From: Cherax quadricarinatus | Taxonomy: Eukaryota > Arthropoda > Malacostraca > Decapoda > Parastacidae | Direction: 5' to 3' | NCBI RefSeq assembly: GCF_038502225.1 | Contig: NC_091374.1 | Coordinates: forward strand, 10,790,481-10,854,480 | Length of the DNA: 64,000 nucleotides | Part shown: positions 1 to 11,275 of the stretch, piece after piece | How positions within the stretch are numbered: position 1 is the first letter of the stretch | Layout: every line of letters begins with the position of its first letter | Position numbers and translations under genes: made by a program | Notes under the pieces: model-generated | Told to the model about the DNA's origin: nothing | Seen by the model: only the letters and a program-made list of their open reading frames with translations | Databases searched by the model: none

Positions 1-50
1 CATGTAGCATCAATCCCAACCACAGTACAGGATTCGACATCAGTGTAGAC

Positions 51-264
51 CAGGGGTTCCCAACCTTTTCTAGGAACTAAATACAGTACTTCGGGTGAAC
101 AAACTGAGTTAAAAAAAAAAGTTTTTAATTCAGTGCATAAAATGCAAATATAAAATTAGAATTAGATTTATTTTTGGTAAAACAAAAGGAATTATTATTT
201 TCATTAGGACTCTGTGTCGCACCCCCTGAAATGCCATCTCGCACCCCCTGGTTGAGAACCCCTG
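51..264. mobile_element. hAT-type MITE with perfect 8-bp target duplication
   Basis: A 214-bp non-coding element. It starts CAGGGGTTCCCAACC (51-65) and ends GGTTGAGAACCCCTG (250-264), so the terminal inverted repeats match at 14 of 15 positions. The flanks carry a perfect 8-bp direct repeat GTGTAGAC at 43-50 and 265-272. An 8-bp duplication with CAGGG-type ends is the signature of hAT (Charlie/Ac-like) transposons. The element has no transposase and would depend on one supplied elsewhere. Short open frames across it on the minus strand are incidental. Confidence 0.88.
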
Positions 265-848
265 GTGTAGACTGTAGACAAAAGTAGCAGCAGAGTACAA
301 CTCTAAATAATAAAAAATTAGGTCTCCAACTCGCAAGAAAACTGTCACAAAATTTAACTATACTCACCAGCACAAGCAGGGTTAATGCACTGAATTATAA
401 ATCCATATTAATTTACTAATATATGTAAATATTTACAATGTAAACTGGTTCATTATTTATATTAGCAGAGAGAAAACTGCAAGTTATTCACTCTTTATTA
501 CATTTCTAAAAACTAGGAAATAAGTTTAGTCTGGAAAGTCTTTTTGCTGTATAAATTATTTTTTTTAATCAAAATTTATCGTGTGTAATCTCTATGAAAT
601 TCTGAAATCTGCCGGGTTAACAGAATCAGATTTTAGATTTGGAAATTACGGCTCGTCTGCAGTTCTGAGATTTTACAGATTTTGTTTCTTAATTAAGATG
701 ATGGAAACTTTTCAGGATCTTTTCAATGTAAGAAATATACGAGAGGTACACTTGTGTAGGTAAACTATCATACACAAGCAGTAGCACAGAGGTACACTTG
801 TGTAGGTATACTATCATACACAGGTATCTTCTTGCTACAAACAATATA
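265..848. other. AT-rich unique stretch with a 46-bp tandem pair
   Basis: No gene is recognised. A 60-codon open frame at 581-763 has no recognisable domain. At 743-834 a segment beginning GAGGTACACTTGTGTAGG occurs twice with a 46-bp period. Confidence 0.6.
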
Positions 849-1157
849 GGAGGACTCTGGTGGCCTGGTGGCTAACGCTCTCGCTTCACACGGCGAGGGT
901 CTGGGTTCGATTTCCAGCCAGAGTAGAAACATTGGGCGTGTTTCTTTCCACCTGTTGTCTATGTTCCCCATAAGTAAAATGGGTACCTGGGTGTTAGTCG
1001 ACTGGTGTGGGTCACATCCTGGGACACTGACCTAATTTGCCCGACATGCTGAGCATAACAAGGGGCTTTCTATATAGTAGTATGTTATTGTTGTCAGCTA
1101 GGACTGTTTATCATGTACATGTACTTGTAGTAAATAAAGACATTATTATTATTATGT
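849..1157 (+). mobile_element. tRNA-derived SINE (copy 1)
   Basis: The head holds RNA polymerase III type internal promoter boxes: a box A-like GGTGGCTAACGCTCTCGC and a box B GGGTTCGATTTCC about 35 bases later. The body (GTTAGTCGACTGGTGTGGG, then CATAACAAGGGGCTTTC) recurs in the copies at 9.5, 11.2 and 13.45 kb. The 3' end runs AATAAAGACATTATTATTATTAT, so its tail is an ATT repeat. No protein is encoded. Such SINEs are transcribed by Pol III and mobilised by a partner LINE. Confidence 0.85.
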
Positions 1158-1196
1158 GAGTACAAATAGGAAGCGTGTCTGTCTTGTACTCAAACG

Positions 1197-1283
1197 GAGT
1201 ATCAAGTTTTGCACTTACCAGACGGAGGATCAAGCCTCCACCACGTTTTGAGCTGAGTGACCTGCGCTGTAGGTTTAGCGCTT

Positions 1284-1335
<52 letters not shown>
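1197..1335 (+). repeat. Retroposon 3' end passing into a (TA)n array
   Basis: The segment reads AGCTGAGTGACC then GGTTTAGCGCTTC and goes straight into TA dinucleotides (1286-1333) followed by ATAATAAATAAT. A related end, GAGCTGAATGACCC with GGGTTTATCGCTT, lies at 1776-1813, and GGGTTTACCGCTTC occurs near 12.8 kb. Three related ends argue for one dispersed family whose tail is a simple repeat. Confidence 0.6.
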
Positions 1336-1336
<1 letters not shown>

Positions 1337-1374
1337 AATAATCGCTAAACTAAATGAGGAAACTCTTAGAACTG

Positions 1375-1815
1375 CAGACGCGCCATAATTTGCAAATCTA
1401 AAACCTGATACTGGTCAATTAGCAAAAACTCATTTAATATTAAGTCCTTTCTAAAATTTCCTCTTATACGTTTAAATACACATTTTTCATTAATGTTAAT
1501 TTAAAAATTAATAATTTTGTACCAAAAGAACCCTAGAAAAATTACCTAACCTTATAACAAGATCAATTTAATTTAGCCTAATCCAACTAAATATATTTTA
1601 GATAAGCTTACGATAATTTAATAATAAACACAATGAAATATATTTTTTTTCGTTAGGTTCAGAATGATTTTTGCGAAATTATTGCATACACAAATTTTCG
1701 CTTGCCTTATTCGGCAAGAAGAGCGTTGCTATTTAAGCCAAAATCGCAAGTTTTACCTATTCGGCTCTTACATAAATGAGCTGAATGACCCACGTGGGTT
1801 TATCGCTTAACACGA
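1375..1815. repeat. Probable AT-rich dispersed repeat
   Basis: AT-rich non-coding sequence containing TTCGCTTGCCTTATTCGGC and GCAAGAAGAGCGTTGC, words I associate with an abundant decapod dispersed repeat. No second full copy is in this window, so this rests on recall. It ends with the tail-like segment at 1776-1813. Confidence 0.4.
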
Positions 1816-4262
1816 ATTATTTCTTATTTAGCAACGTGATATGTGTAAATATCACATATCTAAAACCATCAAAATTCCAAAACCCTAAAACTAACCAAGA
1901 GAAAGCTTTTATTGCGTGAGACTTTAATCATATTTACAATTTCCGAGAATTGTGGCCCCTACACTGCAGGAATGTCAGCGTCCCCTAGTGTACCAGCAAC
2001 GGTTAAGGGCTTCATGGATAAATTCATTAAGTCTATATACATCTCTATTTTCTCTTTCACTTTCCCAAAGATTTCCTACCCAACCTCATCAATAGATTTG
2101 GCTATATTTCTAAGACTAAAAAATATCTGCCAGTAGGCTTACTCGGGCATATAAATTAAAAGGATCACTTCACATTATCAAGTACAGCTGGAATACCATT
2201 TAACAATACCGAAATTATCAAATATTTCATGATATATTTAGTGGGACGTGAGAGGAGGCGCTCTAATTCATTAAGTAAACTTGTAGACAGATTAACTCTG
2301 TCTAAAGCCTTGACCAAAAAGTCTTGATTAAAATGGATGTAGCTGTCCTGAGGGACACTGGCTACGTCAGGTATAATTTAGGTATTTCTCAAGAAAGCGC
2401 TAATTTAATGAAATATATACGAGCTTCTTGGTCATGTTTAGTTAAGCTCTCTCCAAAATATAACATTTCCTCATCTCTGATTTCCATTGTCAGTGTAAAT
2501 GTGTATAAACAGCAAATGTTGAAACATTACTTCGTAGTGCATTTGTAAAACGTGATTATTTGTATCTGTTTTACACGTTTACTTAAACTCTTAATTGAAA
2601 TAAACTAAGACCTTGAAGTTTTCTTTCTTTTACTCTTGAATAATAGTGTATATACACAAAGGAATACATTCCTCAATGCATTTACACTGAGAGAAATATA
2701 TTTATCAATATTTACAGTGAGACCGTACGATGATCTTTGCTGCAGAAGATAAAGTATTCTTGGCGTTAGTTCACAATTGTAGCTTAATAACTCACGTGAG
2801 GTTAATAATAGATAATCAGGCTTGATCCGGGGGAAAGGGAGAGTAGCTCCGATTCCAGTGATCACGAGCTTTTACCTGCACCCTCCTTGAAGGGGTGTAA
2901 GTGAAGATAAGCAAGACATGCAGAGTACGAACCTGACATGAAGCTCAATGAACAATTAACTGTGGCTACAGAACTTACTCACACAAGACTCATCCGAGTT
3001 TACTCATCACAGTTGTATGTTGTGCTCTTAAAGTTTAACCAGTGTTTGTGTTGGCCGCATAACCCTAAGCATTCACTACTTACGTTAATATAAAACAAAG
3101 AAAAAGGTTCAACACGGTTTATTTACTCCAGGATAATCCAATAACGCCAAGCAGTATGACATGTTTACACTAGAGTTCTCCTTCAGGATGTGAACCACAA
3201 CACTCATAGGTACCTATTTACTGCTAGGTCAGCAAAGGACACCAAGTGTAAGACAAACTACACCTCTCCCTATATGGTCTGTATATCTGCGTAACTATCA
3301 GCTTTCAACATGCTTTAAGTGTCACCCATTTCCTTATAAATGCATCATGTTGAAATAGTTATATTTGTATTTGTATAATATATGAGTAGAAATATCATGC
3401 CCAGCATGATCTTTCGAGCTGCGCTTCCTCAAGTAACTCGCTACCGATCGGCATCAAACGTTTACAACTGGGATATCTTACTCAGAGGAAGTTTCAGATT
3501 GATTTTCCTTAGATAACTGGAGAATGCCTCTTTCTGAGAGGCATTAACTTTCCTCCTCTTTCCTAAATCAAACCTAATTAAGTATAGGTGGGTGTGACTG
3601 ACCAGTTAAATATGTTAGGCAAACTAAAGAAGAACTAAAGAGAACAAAAAGTATAAAGAATCAGAAGAAACTAAATATAATAAAAAGTGCATAAAAGAAT
3701 GTGAAAGTGAAATTTTAAGGAAAGGGGAAATGAAAGACCTACACACAAAAAAAAGAGAATAAATGAATGAACAGACGTAGAAAGAAAATGGATGAAAATT
3801 AGTGATGGAAAATCAAAGGAAAGTCAAAATAGAGAAGCACAAGATAGAATAAACAAATGGAAGAGCGACAAACTAAGAAAGAAGATGATGAAGACAAGAA
3901 GATTATAAGAAATAGTAAGATAATTATATCTTTCTAAAAGACTGACGTAACACTTCAAAACCCATCTCAGTCTTCCCATTGGTTGACAACAGCAGACATC
4001 CTGCCAATCAAGTGTCGAGGAACGAGAGGGTGACGTCATCAGAGACCCAGCACTCCAGCCTTCCAACTGGTTCACAGTGGGAAATAACCAACCAATGAGA
4101 GGAGAGCATAGAGGTATTCTAAGACTGGTCGATGGTTCCGTTAACTCAATTTAAATTTAGTGGATTTTCCGGTCAATGACTTATGGGTGGGTCAGTGTAC
4201 TGGACTTATGTTATTCAGGACTCTTCTTTAACAGTGTCAACACGGTTATAATTATAACCACA
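1816..4262. other. Low-copy sequence without recognisable genes
   Basis: Several short open frames (up to 86 codons) have no recognisable domain. Purine-rich sequence occupies about 3620-3900. The segment around 2830-2900 (GATCACGAGC, CTGCACCCTCCTTG) looks like part of an old retroposon 3' UTR on the minus strand, but the match is too weak to name. Confidence 0.5.
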
Positions 4263-4365
4263 ATTTTTAAGGAGGTGGACCAGTAAGCCAGCGGAAGGCC
4301 TCGGTTATATGACCAACCCGCGTCAGGAAACACCTGTTCTGTGTCCTGACATACGTTACCTAACC
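4263..4365 (+). repeat. Dispersed repeat P (copy 1)
   Basis: Contains GTAAGCCAGCGGAAGGCCTC, TTATATGACCAA and GCGTCAGGAAACAC. The same words in the same order occur on the minus strand at 61315-61445, and a shorter version (AAGCCAGCGGAAGGCC, then CATATGACTAAAAG) at 8975-9030. No coding capacity. The class is unknown. Confidence 0.65.
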
Positions 4366-4465
4366 TGACCTGATGTATCAGGTTTATCAAGACGGCATTA
4401 TTTTGTAAAAAAAAAAAAAAATGTCTTCTCTTCCTTATTCAATCTCTTAGCAGAGCTCACAGTCT

Positions 4466-4740
4466 TTTATTATCATGCTGAGGGACTGATCACCTCAAAG
4501 TTCTTCTCTTCTTCTATCTACCATTCATCTCTGTACTGGAATGAAGTGAAGAATTAGACACATCTCCAACATCTGGTATCTTTATTGTAGACATTTCTCC
4601 ATCCAGTGGCTTTATCAACACAAATTCAAGGACGTAACTGGAAAACAGTAGAACTATAAATAAAAGACAAGGTTATCAGTCCCTCGCCACTTTACTGGCG
4701 AAACGTTTTCACAATAAAGAATCCAAAACATTTCAAAAGT
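4466..4740. mobile_element. Foldback hairpin-tag element
   Basis: Two diverged copies of one motif face each other. On the minus strand 4575-4616 reads GCCACTGGATGG, a GAAATG-like box, then ACAATAAAGATACC. On the plus strand 4684-4735 reads CGCCACTTTACTGGCG, AAACGTTTTC, then ACAATAAAGAATCC. The word TGAGGGACTGATCACCTC at 4479-4497 and its inverse ATCAGTCCCTCG mark the family elsewhere in the window (8.3, 19.4, 29.2 and 59.8 kb). No protein is encoded. Confidence 0.6.
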
Positions 4741-4940
4741 GCCTAATACTTCATATACATTAATAATTAACACTGTATAAGTATCGACAAGCCTTGACAC
4801 ATCGTTACCAGCAACACATCAAAGACCTCTTCATTTACCTTCCATTATATTAATGGTGAACAAAGAAAACCACTAAGTGTTATTATTCTCTTGGATATAA
4901 CACAGAGGGAAATTATATCTCTTTCTTACGAATTACACTG

Positions 4941-5468
4941 GTAACTGTGACGCTGTAACGGACAGCTAATCATCTGTCTGGTAACTGTGATGCTGTAACA
5001 GACAGCTAATAATCTGTCTGGTAACTGTGATGCTGTAACAGACAGCTAATAATCTGTCTGGTAACTGTGACGCTGTAACAGATAGCCAATCATCTGTCAG
5101 GTAACTGTGACGCTGTAACAGACAGCTAATCATCTGTCTGGTAATTGTGACGCTGTAACAGATAGCCAATCATCTGTCTGGTAACTGTGACGTTGTAACA
5201 GACAGCCAATCGTCTGTCTGGTAACTGTGATGCTATAACAGATAGCCAATCATCTGTCTGGTAACTGTGACGCTGTAACGGACAGCTAATCATCTGTCTG
5301 GTAATTGTGACGCTGTAACAGACAGCCAATCATCTGTCAGGTAACTGTGACGCTGTAACAGACAGCTAATCATCTGTCTGGTAACGACGTTGTAACAGCC
5401 AATCATCTGTCTGGTAACTATGACGTTGTAACAGCCAATCATCTGTCTAGTAACTGTGACGCTGTAGT
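4941..5468. repeat. 40-bp minisatellite, about 13 copies
   Basis: The unit begins GTAACTGTGACGCTGTAACA and ends CAGCTAATCATCTGTCTG. The last copies are shortened to about 33-36 bp. Each unit holds the small inverted repeat CAGACAG...CTGTCTG. Open frames of 67 codons on the minus strand are repeat artefacts. Confidence 0.92.
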
Positions 5469-5479
5469 AGTCACACAGT

Positions 5480-5755
5480 TTACGATTTATTAAAAAATTT
5501 GTTAGTTTACAATTCGTTAGGTTTACAATTTGTTAAGTTTACAATTTGCTAGTTTACATTTAGCTAGTTGATAATGCGTTTGTTTACAATTTGTTATCTT
5601 ACAATTTCTCATTTTGTAATGTTAGTTTACAGTCTGCTAATTTACAGCCTATTAGTTTACAATTTGTTAAGTTTACAATTTAACAATTTGGTACAACTGC
5701 TAGTTTACAAGTGGCTAATCTGCAGTTTGTTAGTTCGCCAACTGTTAGTACAAAG
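5480..5755. repeat. Degenerate short tandem repeats of TTTACAATTTGTTAG type
   Basis: Variants of GTTTACAATTTGTTAG, about 16-20 bp apart, recur a dozen or more times with many substitutions. This is an old, eroded array. The 64-codon open frame here is not a gene. Confidence 0.75.
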
Positions 5756-6185
5756 GGGGTAGGCAGAGGCTGACACAGCGCAGGCCTGAGAAACTTAAAG
5801 CCTGTCTCTGTTGCTGCAACAGGAACCACAATTCTATTTTTTTAGTGATATTTTCAAATAATTATTAAAATATGTATGAAAATGATATATTGCAGCTGCA
5901 GGAGTGGTATTAGGTCCTTAAAAATGCCCTGGGAATACTATCAGATCCTAAATACTCCCCCTGAGAGTATTATCAGGTCCTTAATCTAACCCGTTCTTGG
6001 TCGTACTTATGCAGGCAGGAGTACACAAAAGTACACAGGTGTAAATCAGGCTTTTACTGTCACAATTTCATTTATACAGAGCTTTACCAGTACTATGATA
6101 AAGCTCTATATACATAAAACGTTCTCATTTTTAAGTAAACTGTTGTAATTATGTGCAGGAATTCCATTGTTTAGTAAGACACATG
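5756..6185. other. Intergenic sequence, nothing recognised
   Basis: No coding signal. At 5895-5990 two or three degenerate copies of a segment with TATTAGGTCCTTAA lie in tandem. Confidence 0.5.
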
Positions 6186-6400
6186 TGTAACGGTTAGGTA
6201 TCTTTATTCCGAAACGTTTTGCCTACACAGTAGGCTTCTTCAGTCGAGTACAAAGGAGGCAGCAGAAGTAGTAGAGATTTAGAGACGATATAATCAGTCC
6301 ATCACCCTTGAAGACGTAGTTTTGAGGTGTTAGTCCCTCAGTCTGGAAAAGAGATTTGCTCCATAGTCTGGAACAATGTGAAGCTGAAGCAGGTTCACGT
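6186..6400 (-). mobile_element. Hairpin-tag element, minus strand
   Basis: Read on the minus strand, 6187-6247 gives CTGAAGAAGCCTAC, TGT, GTAGGC, AAAACGTTTCGG, then AATAAAGATACC. The stem GCCTAC/GTAGGC is perfect. TAGTCCCTCAGTCTGG near 6332 is the family word seen at other tag elements. See the finding on hammerhead-like cores. Confidence 0.55.
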
Positions 6401-6494
6401 ATGTTCGCCAGGACGGGTTCTGACCCGGGTCTTCTCCATGTGGTGATCCGACAGTAGCTCCTGAAGGAGTGTCAGAGTCGGTGCAAGTGATGTA

Positions 6495-6760
6495 CCGTTT
6501 ACAGCCCTATGGCAAAGGCACGGCGAGTTTTCTGCAGATCAAGTGAAGTACCGTTTAAAGCCCTATGGCAGGGGCAGCCATATGACAAGGGCACGGTGAC
6601 TCTTTCAACTCCAACTGAGCCATTCCTGGCACTCAGGTCGCAGCCCGAGTGCCAGAACGACTCAGGAGATTCTCTGGAGGTGTGTCGAACACCTGAAACA
6701 ACAGTACAGATAATCCTGACAATGGGACAGGCGGAGCCAACCAGTAAAAGCAAGAATGTA
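6495..6760. repeat. Repeat with internal duplication, shared with 12.6 kb
   Basis: A segment CCGTTTACAGCCCTATGGCA recurs about 50 bases on as CCGTTTAAAGCCCTATGGCA. The end (6707-6745, CAGATAATCCTGACAATGGG) matches 12611-12649 (CAGATAATCTTGACGATAGG). A 136-codon open frame at 6509-6919 spans it. That frame shows no domain and is probably repeat-derived, not a gene. Confidence 0.5.
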
Positions 6761-7281
6761 ATCACTGAGAAGGCAGGTTCCTCTCATACCCATCCATCCC
6801 ATGACCGTCTTGTGTACCATTATCATATTCATTCCATTGTTTGGTATGAACAAAATCCCGCCTGGGGTAGCATCCAAGCGACAACTGGAATTAGCAAAAC
6901 AAGAGCTAACATAGGCTGAAATCTGAACCAGCCCAGCAAAATTCTGCGACGATTAAACTTTTGTGTATTCTCCTTGCATAAAAAGTTAACAGTAATTTTA
7001 TTTCCTTGATTAACGGATGTATTTTTTTTTTGAACTCTGGACGCGGGAGGGAGGGAGGGAGGGAGGGATGGAAGAGTGTGAGGTTACCTTCTCTTGTGGG
7101 TGTTATGGGAGGCTATTGTTGAACACAGAGCTGCTATACTGGTGTGTTGTAGCAGGTAGTCAACAGCAGACCCGTGTGGTGTGTTGCTGCTGCACAGACG
7201 GATCTTAAAGTTGTAAATCTTTCATGCAGAAAGGTGTTGCCAGGCTAGCAAGCCAAGTGGAAAGAAGAATGGTGGAAAAGC

Positions 7282-7285
<4 letters not shown>
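6761..7285. other. Intergenic sequence with a GGGA run
   Basis: No gene recognised. A (GGGA)n run of about six units lies at 7044-7069. Confidence 0.6.

Positions 7286-7370
<85 letters not shown>
7286..7370. repeat. (CA)n microsatellite
   Basis: An uninterrupted CA run of about 42 units. Poly-Thr-His and poly-Cys-Val open frames on both strands come from it. Confidence 0.98.
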
Positions 7371-7374
<4 letters not shown>

Positions 7375-7490
7375 AACACAAATATACACTACACAAACAT
7401 AACACATATAAACCAGGCCAAGTGTCTGTCGACAAGTACCTTTGACAACTGGCAACTAACACACAACACGTCAGACGAGCTGAAAACTTG

Positions 7491-7564
7491 GTGGGTAAGA
7501 CACAGAGATGGGATACACCAACAAGGGGTGGGTAAGACACGGAGATGGGATACACCAACAAGGG
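7491..7564 (+). repeat. 37-bp tandem duplication
   Basis: GTGGGTAAGACACAGAGATG and the rest of a 37-bp unit occur twice, at 7491 and 7528, with one difference. The second copy runs straight into the CR1-A fragment. Confidence 0.85.
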
Positions 7565-7700
7565 GTCACAACTGGAATTTGAAAACTCAGTTTAGTCACA
7601 GGGATGTTAGGAAGCATTTCTTTAGTCACAGAGTTGTCAGGAAGTTGAACAAGCTGGAGAGTGATGTAGTGGAGGCAGGATCCATACACAGCTCCAAGGG
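7549..7700 (+). pseudogene. CR1-A LINE C-terminal fragment
   Basis: The frame reads a diverged form of the CR1-A carboxy end seen intact at 18.5 kb: RGHNWNLKTQF, HRDVRK, FFSHRVVRKLN, then VVEAGSIHSS. It is truncated at both ends. Only the last 50 or so residues of the family are represented, so it has no catalytic part. Confidence 0.75.
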
Positions 7701-8204
7701 AACGACTCTAGCTAGAGCCGTTCCCCTGAACGAATCTACCTGGACTTCCTACTCATTTCTACAACACTGCAAGCTTCTGATGTGTTGATTGTATCACGAA
7801 AGACCTAGAACTATCATTCAACTCCCCCTGCGGTTATTTTGCATCCATGTTAATAAGTGACTGGAAAACGATCAATATTTAGCTCTTCAAGAGCAGAAAA
7901 TTCTCGTGTCACAACGATCTTTAAAATTGAAAAAGGTGTTTCCCAGTAATTATCGACCAATTAGCTTAACTTCAATAATGAGAGAGTCATCAACTAATTA
8001 AAAATTCCCAACGTGACTGCCAGAGAAATCGGTCTTGTTTAAAAAATTGATAAACTTAATTTTTTTACAGTAAGGTGACACATGGGTGGTAGATGTATTA
8101 CCACTGGATGTTAACAAATTTTTAATAAGATTCTTCATTAAACTTATTTTAAATGAAAATAAGCATATATGTCATGATTAATAAGGTAGAAGGGCAATCC
8201 AGCC
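7701..8204. other. Intergenic sequence, nothing recognised
   Basis: AT-rich. GTTTCCCAGTAATTATCGACC then ATTAGCTTAACTTC at about 7938-7972 could be a very diverged RT fragment (compare NYRPISLTS), but it is too short to call. Confidence 0.35.
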
Positions 8205-8224
8205 TACCACTGCTCCACCTCATC

Positions 8225-8440
8225 TGTCAACACTATTATATAAGTCACAGCTTCGCACATATGCTGCACTTTTCTCAAGACTGATGGAATGAACACATCG
8301 ACCCCAGGCCAAGGGACTGATTGCCTCAAGCTCCTCATCATCTTCCAGCTTTCTCTGCACTAGACTGAAGAAGCCACTACGTGGCGAAACGTTTCCGAAA
8401 TAATGATACCCAAATGTTGCATGCCTAAGCCCTTTAAAAA
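8225..8440 (+). mobile_element. Hairpin-tag element, plus strand
   Basis: AAGGGACTGATTGCCTCAAG (8312) is followed by CTGAAGAA (8365-8372), the perfect stem GCCAC-TAC-GTGGC (8373-8385), GAAACGTTTCC, then ATAATGATACCCAAATG. Same order of parts as at 6.2 kb, but the paired stem has a different sequence. No coding capacity. Confidence 0.6.
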
Positions 8441-8689
8441 AAAAACGCCTTAAATAATATTACTTAATCACATCCAACTTAGATAAGGTCTGCCTAACTT
8501 CAGACACTCTTAGCTAAGGTTCGTCTAAATTTGGTTAGTTTTATTTAATATCGAATAAATATTTAAATTTCGTGATGGTCAAATTAATTGTCGCGGTGTT
8601 TTAGCAACAACAAATTTTTGTTGGTCTTGGCTGTCAAAGCCGATTTTTTGCATAAACAAAGTCAGTAAATTCGGTTGAATTAGCACAAC

Positions 8690-8800
8690 ATATGAAGGGA
8701 TTCATGGAAAACGGTTAATCGGACTTGAGTCCTGGAAGTGGGAAATACAGTGCCCGCACTCTGAAGGAGGGGTAGGGATATTCGCAGTTTTGATTAATTT
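8690..8800 (+). mobile_element. RTE-like LINE 3' UTR fragment
   Basis: CGGACTTGAGTCCTGGAAGT, ACAGTGCCCGCACTCTGAAG and GAGGGGTAGGG match the 3' UTR that follows the RTE-like ORF at 52765-52825 in order and spacing. Both ends are truncated. No coding sequence remains. Confidence 0.8.
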
Positions 8801-8974
8801 CAATCAACACTAAAGATACCCAAGTGTTAAACATGTGTCTTACTCTTCAAAGTGGAAACACACAAGAGTTGGAAGTCCCAAGTAAGGTGTACAGATGTTC
8901 ACTGGACACTACTGTGTCTTCATCCCTTCTCTGTGTGTGAGATTGGAAGGCTACCATCACGTTTCACGTTGTGA

Positions 8975-9030
8975 GGAACGAAAAGCCAGCGGAAGGCCTT
9001 TCTCATATGACTAAAAGTTTCAATGAGTGG
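8975..9030 (+). repeat. Dispersed repeat P fragment
   Basis: AAGCCAGCGGAAGGCCTTTC followed by CATATGACTAAAAG matches the repeat at 4263-4365. Confidence 0.6.
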
Positions 9031-9488
9031 GTTATTATATGAGCTACAGCAGGAAAAATTATCATATTTCTCATGAGAAAAACAATAAGAAGTACCAACT
9101 GTTTCCATCAGTTAAACTGATGATAATTTACTCGCTGCAGTGAACTCCACACGAGACACTAAACTAGATAACAAACTAACAACACCACAAGAGACAGTAG
9201 TAAACATCTTACTAAATTAAACAAATATATGATAATAAATCTCAATAATGACAATTGAAAATAACACACATCAAAAAAAAAAGGCAAGTTACCGAACGAA
9301 CACTGGTGCCCCACGCATACAATGGTATCACGCATACAATGGTGTTTCATGTTCTTGTATCTCATGTGTTCGTGTACAGCACACATTGGTTATAATATAT
9401 GAGAAATTTTCATAAATTGTAAAGTGTCCAATGCCGAGCTACGAATATCATAAAAGAACACGCAAAAAGCCTCTTTAGAACAGTAAGT
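9031..9488. other. Intergenic sequence, nothing recognised
   Basis: AT-rich with no recognisable gene. ACGCATACAATGGT occurs twice in direct repeat near 9313-9343. Confidence 0.5.
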
Positions 9489-9695
9489 GGCTCTGAACTC
9501 AGTGGTAGCTCATTTAGGCGACAACCGCAGTACCTCAGGTTCAATCTCGGGCGACTGGTGACTACTGGTAAGTCTCCTCACTCCTATTACTTATGCTGAG
9601 CTAACATTAAATAGGTACCAGGGTGTTAGCCGACTGTTGTGGGTCACCTGCTCGGGGCGATGACTTAATTAAGGTACGATAATAATATAACCTAT
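9489..9695 (+). mobile_element. tRNA-derived SINE (diverged copy)
   Basis: A box A-like CAGTGGTAGCTCATTTAGG and box B-like AGGTTCAATCTCGG head a body reading TAGGTACCAGGGTGTTAGCC, GACTGTTGTGGGTCACCTG. These match the SINE at 0.85-1.16 kb. The 3' third is lost. Confidence 0.72.
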
Positions 9696-9975
9696 GTGGG
9701 GCTGGTCTTTTAAATTTTAGACTTAAAGTACGACAATATTGTGAAGTAAACTGTACACAAATGATTTTTTTTTGAGTCTTACAAGTCAAAGATTAAGAAA
9801 GTTAATACAAGTATTTACAATCCTGTTGGAAGGTAAAAAAATGTTTTACTATTGCATAATCAAACAACTTGCATCATTTTTATGCAACTAAGTAAAATAT
9901 TTTAATACAGAGATGAAATACTGTTTCTTTACGTGAAGGGCATTAACAGAAGTGGCAACTGAGAAACTGAGAATA

Positions 9976-9976
<1 letters not shown>

Positions 9977-10047
<71 letters not shown>
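9977..10047. repeat. (TG)n microsatellite
   Basis: An uninterrupted run of about 35 TG units. Poly-His-Thr open frames on the minus strand are artefacts. Confidence 0.98.
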
Positions 10048-10050
<3 letters not shown>

Positions 10051-11194
10051 GGAGCCGCCATTAGAGATAAGAGGAGCATCAGGAGTGTAATGTAACAGGG
10101 AAAGTGACCGCAGACAAATGACCAGTAAAGAACAAAAGTCGCAATACTTTCTCTGGAACGAATTGTCCTGAACGACCAAAAATGTCATCTACATTGTCAT
10201 GTTGTGGAACAGACTTGCCTCTGGCAGGTCGCTGCACACGTATATAAACACAAGAATACATTCGCACACATATGCATATTTACATAGTCGCCCAACACCC
10301 TGGCGAGACCTACACGCCTATAACTCCTCTCCTCCCCACTACAACAACAGCTGCTAGATGGCACCTGTTTCCGTTACGTGTATATTAACTAGAAATTCAC
10401 AACAAGACACCAGACGGTACTCCAGTGGTGAGTCAAGCACGGTGAGCCAGTGGTTGATAGTGTCATAGCCCACCACAGCATCAACATCTACCCCACCTTC
10501 ATGTTTTCTTAGCAATACCATCATCTTGTGTCCCCTCCATGGCGCTGGTGCCATTAAACAGGTTATCTTATACAGCCCATTCTCACAGCACGAGTGATAA
10601 CTCGTTACCAGAGGTATCGATGCGTTACTTTTTAATATGCTTATCTGTTACTGAACATACGTTGTCACAGGCTCACTTGACTTAAGCTAAGTCAACCTAA
10701 CGTTACCTAACATTAACCTGTAATAAAGAAAATAACATTTGTAAATTTACTGCACAGTAAGAAACTGACGCTCGGAAACACGCAAGGAAACAGAGATTCG
10801 TGTGAGTTATAATCTACAAATGAACTAATAACAATACTAGGCACAACAGGGAATAATACAGAGGTGAATATCTTTCAGTGTATATAAACACACTGAGAGT
10901 TTAGGTTAACCCCTATACTAGGGATTAAAGTATTATTTATGTTACTGCTCAGATGAGATGCATCCTTAATGACCTTTGTGCAATATATAGGTTTCATAAA
11001 AGACAAACTTAAGTCAGACGGGTACTGAATAAGCAGTGGGAGTGGATTCTCCAGCTGAGAATCGATTCTCATCAACTTAAATGGGCGAGTACAAGCTTCC
11101 TCATCACCACCTGTCAATAAAGACCAGGATAATAACCTAGGACTGAACCAGCCCAAATTCTGATACATCCAGCCCACTACACGATCGATACCCA
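10048..11194. other. Low-copy sequence without recognisable genes
   Basis: The 128-codon minus-strand open frame at 10875-11261 starts inside a SINE fragment and shows no domain. Nothing else stands out. Confidence 0.5.
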
Positions 11195-11275
11195 CACTTT
11201 TATTCCCCAGATACCTGGGAGTTAGTCGACTGTTTTGAGTTGCATCCTGAGGTATGACCAAAAAAAAAAAAACAC
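11195..11275 (+). mobile_element. SINE body fragment
   Basis: CCCCAGATACCTGGGAGTTA, GTCGACTGTTTTGAG and GCATCCTGAGG match the body of the tRNA-type SINE. It ends in a poly(A) run at 11262-11273, not in ATT repeats. Confidence 0.65.

Noticed and set aside
849..930. Functional tRNA at the SINE head
   Set aside because: Promoter boxes are there, but the acceptor and anticodon arms do not close and the sequence continues into a SINE body repeated elsewhere.
6509..6919. 136-codon plus-strand gene
   Set aside because: It overlaps a segment repeated at 12.6 kb and an internal duplication. No recognisable domain.
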